Of a stretch of 16,581 nt of DNA, positions 6,634 through 16,135 are shown piece after piece (position 1 is the stretch's first letter; every line of letters starts with the position of its first letter). The notes beneath the pieces were generated by a model. That model saw only the letters and a program-made list of their open reading frames with translations. It searched no databases and had not been told where the DNA came from. The position numbers were made by a program, and so were the translations under genes. This stretch comes from a bacterium (GTDB taxonomy: Bacteria > JAHJDO01). The stretch is taken from assembly GCA_030611945.1 (NCBI GenBank), contig JAUWOV010000039.1:1-16581 (forward strand), read 5' to 3'.

Positions 6634-7419
6634 TTATGCTGCCACTCTATATCTTTGAATCACCTCCCTCGTCAAACTCATATATGCTGTTGCTCCATGA
6701 CAATCTTTATCGTAATAGATAATTGGAGCGCCCTCCTTACCGCTTTCTACGAGTTTTATATTCATTCTGATAATGCTCTTGAAAAGTTTGCCAGACACCT
6801 GTTTATCCTTCTTTAATATATCCAAAGCATCCTTAGAGACATTAGCCCTTGAATCAAACATGGTTACAACTACACCCAAAAGAGATATCCCTTCGTTCAT
6901 CTCCTCCTTAACAATGTCAAACATGTCCATTAGTTTTGTCAATCCTCCCAAAGCGAAATGATGAGCCTGCACTGGAATAATCAACTCACTGGCGGAAGTT
7001 AAGGCGTTTACCGTAAGAAGAGATAGAGACGGAGGACAATCTATCAGGATAAAATCGTAATCATCCTTTATATTCTCTAACGCTTTTTTAAGTACAAACT
7101 CCCGCCCATACAAAGGGACCATTTCAATCTCAGCGCCCGCAAGATTTATATGGCTTGGCGCAACATCTATGCCTTTAAATCTTGTAGAATGAATGATTCT
7201 CTTTATTCCTTTTTTTGGCTCTATCAGGACATTGTAAATAGATTCATTCAATTCCTCAGAATTAATACCAAGTCCGCTTGTCAAATTAGCCTGAGGATCC
7301 ATATCTATTGCTAAGACCCTTTTCCCCAATTTCCCTAAACAAGCGCTTACATTGATCGCAGTTGTAGTTTTGCCGCAGCCGCCTTTCTGATTTGCTATGG
7401 CAATCACTTTACAAAACAT
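6634..7419 (-). CDS. parA: ParA/MinD-superfamily partition ATPase, without a ParB in the window
   Basis: This 261-residue ParA ATPase dimerises with ATP, binds DNA non-specifically and positions cargo on the nucleoid. The deviant Walker A is KGGCGKTT (12-19), with Cys where Val is usual and the signature lysine K12 present. The Walker A' motif DMDPQAN is at 39-45 and Walker B ILIDCPPS at 124-131. Length and lack of an N-terminal DNA-binding domain match small (type Ib/Soj-like) ParA proteins. No ParB or parS is visible. The gene sits inside the metal-compartment operon, 29 bp after a membrane-anchored winged-helix protein. That suggests organelle partitioning, as McdA does for carboxysomes, with the upstream protein as adaptor. 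The alternative is a chromosome-partition Soj, since the origin lies about 7 kb away. The ATPase family is certain; the cargo is inference. Confidence 0.93.
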   Translation of the reverse strand: MFCKVIAIANQKGGCGKTTTAINVSACLGKLGKRVLAIDMDPQANLTSGLGINSEELNESIYNVLIEPKKGIKRIIHSTRFKGIDVAPSHINLAGAEIEMVPLYGREFVLKKALENIKDDYDFILIDCPPSLSLLTVNALTSASELIIPVQAHHFALGGLTKLMDMFDIVKEEMNEGISLLGVVVTMFDSRANVSKDALDILKKDKQVSGKLFKSIIRMNIKLVESGKEGAPIIYYDKDCHGATAYMSLTREVIQRYRVAA

Positions 7420-7448
7420 GTTTTAACCTATCTCAATTTTTGAACTAA

Positions 7449-7859
7449 CTATGCTGGTAAATAAAGTTTCTCTTCCTTACGCACTTTGTTTTCACTAAGA
7501 AGTTTCTTCATCGGCGCGCCCAGTTTTACAAAATGAACTCCCATGATACCAGCGATTTCCACCAGGCTTTTTCCCTTTGGAGCGTCCTGGACAACAGAAA
7601 GTATCTGTCCTTCAACCGTAACTGGTTTCGCCTTAATTGGTTCAGGTTTAACCTTAACAGCCTTAACCAGCTTTGGCTTTACTTCTTTTTTCACTGTCTT
7701 CTGTTTGCCTATGGACGCAATCGCTTTACTATAAACAGCGGATGCCTTTTTGCTCACAACGGTCCAGCAAGTAACGCTTGATTTTCTTATCTTAGGCCAG
7801 TTTGCGCCAATCAAAGTTCCGGCTACAAGCCACAATAACGCTTGTGCTCTATTATTCAC
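7449..7859 (-). CDS. Membrane-anchored GANWPKIRK protein with C-terminal winged-helix-like domain
   Basis: First gene of the operon, 136 residues from a GTG start at 7859 behind AAGGGGGTGAT. Three parts are visible. A hydrophobic anchor (about 6-19) runs into GANWPKIRKSS, shared with the other GxNW proteins. A basic, proline-containing linker (about 52-82) is rich in KVKPEP-type repeats. A C-terminal region of about 54 residues (83-136) reads like a winged helix: ILSVVQDAPKGKSLVEIAGIMG, then a recognition-like helix and a wing ending KVRKEEKLYLPA. Such a domain could bind DNA or protein. Lying just upstream of ParA, this protein is a candidate cargo adaptor linking the compartment membrane to ParA. 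It could instead be a membrane-tethered regulator of the operon. I see no precedent that fixes the choice. Confidence 0.7.
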   Translation of the reverse strand: MNNRAQALLWLVAGTLIGANWPKIRKSSVTCWTVVSKKASAVYSKAIASIGKQKTVKKEVKPKLVKAVKVKPEPIKAKPVTVEGQILSVVQDAPKGKSLVEIAGIMGVHFVKLGAPMKKLLSENKVRKEEKLYLPA

Positions 7860-7882
7860 TTTTCATCACCCCCTTTCCACAA

Positions 7883-8005
7883 ATTAACAATAAAAAAACT
7901 CCAGCCTCACTGCTCAAATACCAGCAAAACCAGAGTCTCCAAATCATTGCTAATTTTAACACTGGCTATTATTTGCGCTTGTTGTGTGAGGCTTTCACAC
8001 AGAAA
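7883..8005 (-). promoter_or_regulatory. Operon leader with mutually exclusive inverted repeats and a U-tract
   Basis: The 184-bp gap ahead of the operon has two overlapping pairings. A tight 7-bp palindrome, TGTGTGA (7983-7989) and TCACACA (7995-8001), has a 5-bp spacer. One arm region also forms GTGAGGCT (7986-7993), which pairs with AGCCTCAC (7903-7910). On the minus strand the distal element is followed by GGAG and seven U, as in a terminator. The two pairings cannot form together. This could be an operator for a dimeric regulator (it resembles TGTGA-N-TCACA sites but with N5), an attenuator, or the terminator of the upstream DUF3870-like gene. No convincing -35/-10 was found here. Confidence 0.4.
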
Positions 8006-8043
8006 CAAATAACTCAGAATCTTTCAACGCTTAACTTAGTATT

Positions 8044-8406
8044 TTATCTTTTTTCTCCTCTATCTTTGATATAATCAACATACCTTCTGTGAGCATCTTC
8101 AATCGCTGCTATAATTGATCTCTTTGTCGTGCTAAAAAATCTATTTTCTATTTCACCTACCGCATTTTTTATTCCTTCTTCAATCCTACAACCTATTAAT
8201 GCGTTGACCAATATTTTCTCACCAAGCGATGGCAATAGAGTACAGGAAACATCTATAATTTTAAAGTCTACCGGGTCAACTTCTAATTCAACAGAAAGAT
8301 GTCCAAAAACATGTTTTGCACTTACATTCTCAGGTAATCTTGCGTTACCAGAGAATATTAATGTCTTTGGTCGCGGAATATATTTGTCTTCTTGTGACTG
8401 TTGCAT
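8044..8406 (-). CDS. DUF3870-like protein
   Basis: A 120-residue soluble protein that matches the DUF3870 pattern as I know it: an early GNARLPENVSAKHVFGHLSVELEVDP segment, then VDVSCTLL-like 'IIDVSCTLLPSLGEKILVNALIG', a short acidic helix (RIEEGIKNAVGEIENRF) and a C-terminal helix with IAAIEDAHRRYVDY. In brief, strands with a conserved LPEN..AK start, a D-x-x-C-T-L centre (position about 53-57) and an RY end. The family's function is not established. A good promoter lies upstream (8453-8481), so it is expressed independently. It lies 184 bp ahead of the metal-compartment operon; a functional link is not evident. The start ATG at 8406 has a weak GAAGG upstream. Confidence 0.7.
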   Translation of the reverse strand: MQQSQEDKYIPRPKTLIFSGNARLPENVSAKHVFGHLSVELEVDPVDFKIIDVSCTLLPSLGEKILVNALIGCRIEEGIKNAVGEIENRFFSTTKRSIIAAIEDAHRRYVDYIKDRGEKR

Positions 8407-8452
8407 TATATCTTGCCCTTCTCTTATTATATTTCCAAACTTTTAGAACTAT

Positions 8453-8481
8453 ATTATATATTCCTAGCTTTTGCAACACAA
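8453..8481 (-). promoter_or_regulatory. Sigma-70-type promoter for the DUF3870-like gene
   Basis: On the minus strand a -35-like TTGTGT (8481-8476) and a perfect -10 TATAAT (8458-8453) are separated by 17 bp. Transcription would start near 8446, about 40 bp before the ATG at 8406. The hexamers and spacing are seen; activity is inferred. Confidence 0.55.
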
Positions 8482-8552
8482 AAATATTTTTCCATGATGC
8501 AGGCACATAGAACGCATAAACTTCTTTAGTTTAACCAGTTCCTTTCAAAATA

Positions 8553-8726
8553 CTACTTTATGAAAAATGGAATATTCACTGCCAACAATTTTTTCCATTG
8601 TTGACTGGCTTTCCTGTTAAAAGTGTGCTTTAAATGCAAATTAACAAATTTTAAATAATCATCCATAGAAAGCCATTTTGCTTCTGGCACAGTTTCTCGA
8701 ATAATTGGTAGATTAAGTTTTTTCAT
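8553..8726 (-). CDS. 57-aa hypothetical protein coupled to the ORF6N gene
   Basis: A 57-codon frame starts with ATG at 8726, overlapping the ORF6N stop as ATGA. The product begins MKKLNLPIIRETVPEAKWLS, continues with MDDYLKFVNLH and a basic C-terminal half (HTFNRKASQQWKKLL), and ends in FFIK. It is soluble, with no transmembrane helix. I recall similar short proteins with a 'W-L-S-M-x-D-Y-L-x-F-V' core in bacterial genomes, often near mobile or toxin-antitoxin-like genes, but cannot name a family. The four-base overlap is the best support that it is real. Confidence 0.6.
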   Translation of the reverse strand: MKKLNLPIIRETVPEAKWLSMDDYLKFVNLHLKHTFNRKASQQWKKLLAVNIPFFIK

Positions 8727-9274
8727 TGCTTAGTCCTGCCATCTTCTTTTTCCCATCCTCCTATAAATCCAATTCTTCCTTTAGGTTTTTCTGGCGCTGG
8801 TGGCGGTTCTAATAACTGCCTTATAACTTCAAAGACAATTTTAAACTGCTGATCATGCTGTTTATATTTCCCCTCTAATGTTTCGATTTTTCGCTGTAGA
8901 TCTTTATGGTTTGCAAGTATTTCCCTAATCTTAGTGAATGTTATCATGATTTGAATATTTACTTGGATAGCTCTCTTGCTTTTTAATACACTCGAAAGCA
9001 TTGCTACTCCTTGCTCTGTAAAAGCATAGGGTAAATACTTTCTATGCTGTCCTCTCTTTAAGCTTCCAAATTGGAATCTTAAAGAACCTAACTCATTTTT
9101 AGTTAGTTGAAACATAAAAATTTCAGGAAATCTTTCAATATTCCTTTTTACAGCCTTGTTTAAGTTCCCGGTAGTTACTCTGTACAACTCTGCCAAATCT
9201 CTATCAAGCATTACCTTCTTGTCTCTAATTAGGAATATTTTATTCTCTATTGTATTTTGTAACGCCATTGTCAT
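8723..9274 (-). CDS. ORF6N-domain (KilA/antirepressor-type) DNA-binding protein
   Basis: This 183-residue protein has an N-terminal ORF6N domain (about 8-95), seen in IFLIRDKKVMLDRDLAELY, in VKRNIERFPEIFMFQL and in the YAFTEQGVAMLSSVLKSKRA segment that are typical of this family. A coiled-coil-prone stretch follows (about 118-140), then a proline-rich region and GFIGGWEKE near the end. ORF6N proteins are phage-type antirepressor or DNA-binding proteins that are widely scattered on bacterial chromosomes. The first ATG (9274) is favoured over the one two codons later because AGGAGG lies 8 bp upstream. That ribosome-binding site abuts the argH stop, so the gene may ride on the gyrB-argH transcript. 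With the 57-aa partner it forms a two-gene cassette that could have been acquired horizontally. Confidence 0.85.
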   Translation of the reverse strand: MTMALQNTIENKIFLIRDKKVMLDRDLAELYRVTTGNLNKAVKRNIERFPEIFMFQLTKNELGSLRFQFGSLKRGQHRKYLPYAFTEQGVAMLSSVLKSKRAIQVNIQIMITFTKIREILANHKDLQRKIETLEGKYKQHDQQFKIVFEVIRQLLEPPPAPEKPKGRIGFIGGWEKEDGRTKQ

Positions 9275-9286
9275 AACAATAGCCTC

Positions 9287-10660
9287 CTATTTAAGCAAAC
9301 TCTTTGCTTTTTCTATCTGAGCTTTTACATTTTTCAGGCATGTACCGCCGGGAGAGGACTTGGATTTTATTGAGGAACGGGGGGAAGTGAAATCCACTAT
9401 ATCGTTTGAAAATAAGCTTGAAAAGCTCTTAAATTCTGAATAAGTGAGGTCTCGTAAATATTTTTTATTATCTATGCAGTATCTAACTATCCTGCCAACC
9501 AGTTTATGCGCATCCCTGAAAGCCATGCCCTGTCGGACAAGATAATCAGCTATTTCTGTTGCGCATGAAAAATCTTTATCTAGAATATTTTTCAGTCTAT
9601 TTTTATTAAGTTTTATATTACTTAAAAGCTTTGCCCCTGCTTTCAGACACATCTTGACTGTTTCAACAGCATCAAACAGAGCCGGCTTATCCTCCTGCAT
9701 ATCTCTGTTATATGATAGAGGCAGCGCTTTCATTAACGTAAAAAGCGTCATAAGCGACCCATACACTCTTGCGCTTTTCCCTCTTATCAGCTCAGCAACA
9801 TCAGGGTTCTTCTTTTGAGGCATCATACTGCTTCCCGTACAAACACTATCGTCCAATTCTATATACCCAAACTCTTCTGAAGAATAGATGACAATATCTT
9901 CAGACAATCTTGAAAGATGCATCATGAGAATGGAAGACCAGGATACAAATTCCAGAATAAAATCCCTGTCACTAACTGTATCTATGCTGTTTTCTGTGAC
10001 AGCGGGAAAGCCTAACAGCTTAGCCGCGTATTCACGATCAATTTGGAACGAAGTCCCTGCGATCGCGCCTGCGCCCAGAGGCATAATGTTTACTCTTTTA
10101 AAACAATCCTTGAGTCTGTCCTTATCCCTGTCCAGCATATTAAAATAAGCCATCAAATAATGCGAGAAAAGAACCGGCTGCGCATGCTGCATATGAGTGA
10201 GCCCTGGAATAACAACATCAATGTTTTTCTGCGCTATATTAATAATTGTTTTTTGAAACCCTTTAATGAGTTCTGATACCTCCGATATTTCATCACGCAG
10301 ATATAACCTTTCGTCAAGCGCAATCTGATCGTTTCTAGACCTTGCTGTGTGGAGTTTATTGCCAATCTTCCCTATTTTTTCTACAAGCCTGCGCTCAATT
10401 GCCATATGTATATCTTCATCTGTGGACGTATATTTAAGCTCTCTCTTGGAAATTTCTTGAAGAATTTCTTCCAGTCCGTGAAGTATTTTTTTTGTGTCGT
10501 TCTTGGAGATTACATTAACCTTGCCAAGCATTTTAATGTGGGCAATACTGCCTTGAAGATCATATTCTGCCAGCCTTACATCAATATCTATTGAGGATGA
10601 AAACTCTTCAATAAACGGATCTAAAGTTTTTTTAAACCTTCCATCCCATGATTTTTTCAT
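9287..10660 (-). CDS. argH: Argininosuccinate lyase
   Basis: ArgH cleaves argininosuccinate into arginine and fumarate, the last step of arginine synthesis, as a cytoplasmic homotetramer. The 457 residues are the usual length. Superfamily signatures are in place: SRND at 108-111, THMQHAQP at 155-162 with the catalytic-region histidine, and GSSMMPQKKNP at 276-286 with the catalytic serine loop. The N-terminus (KKSWDGRF) is also typical. GAGG sits 8 bp before the ATG. The gene follows gyrB after 15 bp and is probably co-transcribed with it, which is an uncommon partner for a replication gene; no other arg genes are visible. Confidence 0.97.
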   Translation of the reverse strand: MKKSWDGRFKKTLDPFIEEFSSSIDIDVRLAEYDLQGSIAHIKMLGKVNVISKNDTKKILHGLEEILQEISKRELKYTSTDEDIHMAIERRLVEKIGKIGNKLHTARSRNDQIALDERLYLRDEISEVSELIKGFQKTIINIAQKNIDVVIPGLTHMQHAQPVLFSHYLMAYFNMLDRDKDRLKDCFKRVNIMPLGAGAIAGTSFQIDREYAAKLLGFPAVTENSIDTVSDRDFILEFVSWSSILMMHLSRLSEDIVIYSSEEFGYIELDDSVCTGSSMMPQKKNPDVAELIRGKSARVYGSLMTLFTLMKALPLSYNRDMQEDKPALFDAVETVKMCLKAGAKLLSNIKLNKNRLKNILDKDFSCATEIADYLVRQGMAFRDAHKLVGRIVRYCIDNKKYLRDLTYSEFKSFSSLFSNDIVDFTSPRSSIKSKSSPGGTCLKNVKAQIEKAKSLLK

Positions 10661-10675
10661 AATACCTCTATATCT

Positions 10676-13135
<2,460 letters not shown>

Positions 13136-13146
13136 TTAATTCTAAC

Positions 13147-13482
13147 TTAGCCATTATTTAATTTAATCTTTATGTCCTTTACAACATCCTCTTTAAATTT
13201 CACATTAATACTATTCTTTAAATCCTGTTTCATTAAGCTCAATTCCTGCAGCCATGCTGAGTTATTAACGCTTATATATAAATTTCCCTTCTTTAATCCG
13301 CTCACCTCTACATGCTCCCTGCTTTGCTCTCCTAAAGTCTTAGCTATATATTCTCCTATTTTTACTTTCTTTTTCTTGCTTTCTTTTTCTTTTATCCCGG
13401 ATATTATATCATTAACAATACTCTTTATGTGTTCAGGTTTAGCATACCTTGCCACTAGACTTTTATCGGCATTATTACACAT
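13147..13482 (-). CDS. DUF721 / DciA-like protein
   Basis: This 111-residue protein of the DUF721 family, whose characterised member DciA helps load the replicative helicase DnaB, has a basic N-terminal half (KEKESKKKKVKIGEYIAKTLG). It is followed by the family core LYISVNNSAWLQELSLMKQDLKNSIN (strand, then W-x-x-E-L and helix). It lies between dnaN and gyrB, a common place for this family. The ATG at 13482 overlaps the dnaN end by 28 bp. A GTG at 13455 that overlaps the dnaN stop by one base is an alternative start, and neither has a good ribosome-binding site. Confidence 0.85.
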   Translation of the reverse strand: MCNNADKSLVARYAKPEHIKSIVNDIISGIKEKESKKKKVKIGEYIAKTLGEQSREHVEVSGLKKGNLYISVNNSAWLQELSLMKQDLKNSINVKFKEDVVKDIKIKLNNG

Positions 13483-14570
13483 AGATAGTTATCTGAATTT
13501 ACTGGCCTGATAACACCTGGATTTTCACTATCTATAAAATCAAAGTAAATTTCTTCATCTCCAATATTCTTTAAAACATCCATTATATAATTAGGATTAA
13601 ATGCTGTTGTTAGTTCTTCTCCTTTATAATCTATTTTTATTTCCTCTTGTGCCTGACCTACTTCAGGCGTTTCTATTGATAAAAGCATCACATCTTTCTT
13701 AAGACTTAATTTTATATAATTAGTCTTATTGTTTATTAAAAGAGCAACTCTCTTTACCGACGTAAGAAATTGTTCAGTATTTAATTTAATCCTCTCCTTA
13801 TATTTCTTTGGTAATATCTGATTATAATCTGGGAAATGCCCTTCTATTAGTCTGGACGTTATTACAATATCATCTGTTTCAAAATTAATCTGTTTTTCTC
13901 CTATTATAATCTTAATATTTTCCCATTCATCTATAATTCTTGATATCTCATTTATTGTTTTTGATGGAATTATTACCTTTTTCGTGTAATTATCAGGTGC
14001 GTTTACATTATTAAATATACATGCCAACCTTTTTCCATCTGTAGCTACAGCCTTTAATAAAGTCTTATTCTTATCACCTTTCTCTATTTCCAAACAAACT
14101 CCATTCAATACATACCTTACTTCATCATGTGACATAGCAAATGCTGTCTTATTTATCATATTCTTTATAACACTTGTATTTATATTAATACTTTGTTTTT
14201 TGGGTGAGCTCGGAAATTTAGGAAATTCGTCTTTTTTAAGACTGTTAATTCTAAATAATATCTTACCGCTCTTTATATTAATTATATTATTTTTTTCCTC
14301 TATTATCTCTACTTCCCCTTCAGGCAATTCCTTTACTATATTAGTTAAGTGTCTTGCAGGCAGTGTGATAATGCCTTCTTTTATTACATTGCATTTAACA
14401 GTATATTTCATCCCTATCTCTAAGTCAGTTGCAAATATTGTAATTTTATCCTTCTTGGTTTCTATTAAAATGTTCGCCAAAATAAGTAATGTTGTTTTTG
14501 GGGTTATTGCGCCAATAATAATTTGAGTAGCTTTAAGTAAATCCTTTCTTAAACAGCTTATTTTAAACAT
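13455..14570 (-). CDS. dnaN: DNA polymerase III beta subunit (sliding clamp)
   Basis: DnaN forms the ring that tethers DNA polymerase III to the template. The 371-residue product has the standard three-fold clamp layout: the N-terminal MFKISCLRKDLLKATQIIIGAI, a central VRYVLNGVCLEI segment, and a C-terminal YNPNYIMDVL-like 'FNPNYIMDVLKNI' before the closing VNSDNYLCVIMPIKV. I choose the ATG at 14570. A GTG nine bases upstream lies inside the AAGGAGTG ribosome-binding site and so is not a sensible start; from the ATG the spacing to that site is a normal 8 bp. The gene follows dnaA after about 200 AT-rich bases and is strongly A/T-biased in codon use. Confidence 0.96.
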   Translation of the reverse strand: MFKISCLRKDLLKATQIIIGAITPKTTLLILANILIETKKDKITIFATDLEIGMKYTVKCNVIKEGIITLPARHLTNIVKELPEGEVEIIEEKNNIINIKSGKILFRINSLKKDEFPKFPSSPKKQSININTSVIKNMINKTAFAMSHDEVRYVLNGVCLEIEKGDKNKTLLKAVATDGKRLACIFNNVNAPDNYTKKVIIPSKTINEISRIIDEWENIKIIIGEKQINFETDDIVITSRLIEGHFPDYNQILPKKYKERIKLNTEQFLTSVKRVALLINNKTNYIKLSLKKDVMLLSIETPEVGQAQEEIKIDYKGEELTTAFNPNYIMDVLKNIGDEEIYFDFIDSENPGVIRPVNSDNYLCVIMPIKV

Positions 14571-14776
14571 ATTAATCACTCCTTTTATTATTTATATTTA
14601 TATATTTATAAAACTAATAATAATAGTAAGGCTGTTAATTATGTGAAAAACTCCATAACTTACTACTATAATTTAAGATATATAACTTATAACCTATTAA
14701 TAAAAATTATACTTATTCAATAAATATACATAGAGAATATTTTTATTGATAATTATCCACACTTATAAACAATTTA
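14571..14776. other. dnaA-dnaN intergenic region, AT-rich with a DnaA box (possible unwinding element)
   Basis: This roughly 200-bp gap is extremely AT-rich. It contains a perfect DnaA box TTATCCACA at 14753-14761. Nearer dnaN are runs of three-base TAA/TAG repeats: TAATAATAATAGTAAG around 14614-14630 on the plus strand, and TAGTAGTAA at 14668-14660 on the minus strand. These look like the DnaA-trio elements of other origins. The arrangement box, trios, AT-rich DNA toward dnaN recalls the second lobe of bipartite origins such as that of Bacillus, but the trios are further from the box than usual. Confidence 0.45.
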
Positions 14777-16135
14777 TTAACAATTTATAATATCTTTAAT
14801 TTTAACTATTATTTCTCTAAAGTTATTACTGTTATTTATCTTCTCTTTTATTTTAGCGCATGCATGCATTACAGTAGTATGGTCTTTCCCGCCAAATGAT
14901 GCACCGATTTCTGGGAGAGATAAGTCTGTCAACTCCCTTGATATATACATAGCAATCTGTCTTGGCAGAACAATATTTCTACTTCGTCTATTAGAAGTAA
15001 GGTCAGAAAGCCTTATTTTAAAATAATCCACTATTTTTTCTTTAATTAAATCAACATTTATCTGCTTGTTCTCATTAAGATTAATTATATCTTTTAAAGC
15101 GTTATTAGCAAGGTTAATATCAATTTTTTCCCCGGTTAGAGAGGCAAATGCGATAAGTCTAACCAGCGCGCCTTCTAATTCTCTTATATTTGCTTTTATA
15201 TTATCTGCAATAAGGTATGCAACGTCATTGGGCATAGACATTCCCTCACGTTCAGCTTTTTTCTGCAATATAGCTATGCGGGTCTCAAGGTCTGGAGGCT
15301 GAATATCTGTAATCAATCCCCACTCAAATCTTGAGATAAGACGATGTTCCAGAACTGGAATGTTTTTTGGATGTTTATCGCTTGATATAACTATCTGTTT
15401 ATGAGCATCATAAAGGTCATTAAAGGTGTGGAAAAATTCCTCCTGCGTACTTTCCTTACCAGCTATAAAATGAATATCATCTATTAGAAGTATATCCGTG
15501 TTTCTATATTTTCTTCTAAATTGATTTATTTTTCCATTTCTAACAGCGTCTATAAACTGGTTTGTAAACTTCTCACTGGATATATACACGATTTTTTTCT
15601 TTGGATTTTTACTAATAACAAAGTCGCCGATCGCCTGCATTAAATGTGTCTTTCCCAATCCTACGTCGCCATAGATAAATAGAGGGTTATAAGCTTTTGC
15701 CGGAGATTGCGCTACAGCGAGGCATGCGGCATGCGCAAAACGATTGCTGGAGCCCACCACAAAACTATTAAAGGTGTATTTAGGATTAAGTACGCTGCCC
15801 ATGCTGAAAGCATGTAATTTGTCTTCAGAGATAATTTTTTTAATACTATGAGTTCGTTTCTGTTTTGGAGCATATTTAACATCTGGCGCAGTAAATTTAA
15901 TAGAAGAAGATTCACCCGTAACGCTTGTAATGGATTCTATGAGTAAATCCATATATTTCTCTCTTAACCAGCTTTCAATAAAATCACTAGGCACCTCTAA
16001 AACAAGTTCGTTTTTAACAAAGGATACAGGCTTTATTGTTTTTACCCATATTTCAAAACTTTGCCCTGTGGATTTTTCCTGAATATACTTAACCATTTCC
16101 TGCCAAAGAAGTTCTGGGTTCATGAAGTTATCCAC
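14777..16135 (-). CDS. dnaA: Chromosomal replication initiator protein DnaA
   Basis: DnaA is the AAA+ initiator that binds DnaA boxes and melts the origin. Its 452 residues include domain I (about 1-75, with WLREKYMDLL), a short linker, and the AAA+ core with Walker A GDVGLGKT (156-163), Walker B ILLIDD (215-220) and box VII RLISRF (265-270). The C-terminal DNA-binding domain carries the signature GGKDHTTVMHA (415-425). The annotated start is GTG at 16135, which lies within a perfect DnaA box (TTATCCACA, 16128-16136); an ATG at 16123 (residue 5) is the alternative, and neither has a strong ribosome-binding site. The box over the start suggests autoregulation by DnaA. Confidence 0.97.
   Translation of the reverse strand: MDNFMNPELLWQEMVKYIQEKSTGQSFEIWVKTIKPVSFVKNELVLEVPSDFIESWLREKYMDLLIESITSVTGESSSIKFTAPDVKYAPKQKRTHSIKKIISEDKLHAFSMGSVLNPKYTFNSFVVGSSNRFAHAACLAVAQSPAKAYNPLFIYGDVGLGKTHLMQAIGDFVISKNPKKKIVYISSEKFTNQFIDAVRNGKINQFRRKYRNTDILLIDDIHFIAGKESTQEEFFHTFNDLYDAHKQIVISSDKHPKNIPVLEHRLISRFEWGLITDIQPPDLETRIAILQKKAEREGMSMPNDVAYLIADNIKANIRELEGALVRLIAFASLTGEKIDINLANNALKDIINLNENKQINVDLIKEKIVDYFKIRLSDLTSNRRSRNIVLPRQIAMYISRELTDLSLPEIGASFGGKDHTTVMHACAKIKEKINNSNNFREIIVKIKDIINC

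Noticed and set aside
424-7859. Magnetosome gene cluster
   Set aside because: ParA, small membrane proteins and a metal transporter raised the idea, but no MamA, MamB/M (cation diffusion facilitator), MamE or MamK-like gene is present; the P1B-6-type ATPase with HMA_2 proteins fits ferrosomes better.
7860-8043. CRP/FNR-type operator
   Set aside because: The TGTGA and TCACA half-sites are separated by 5 rather than the usual 6 bp, so a specific CRP/FNR assignment is not justified; kept only as an unnamed palindrome.
14571-14579. GTG start for dnaN nine bases upstream of the ATG
   Set aside because: The GTG is part of the AAGGAGTG ribosome-binding site, leaving no room for initiation; the ATG at 14570 has normal spacing.
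15712-15915. Minus-strand 67-codon frame inside dnaA
   Set aside because: It overlaps the well-conserved DnaA coding sequence in another frame and looks like a chance leucine/methionine-rich translation.
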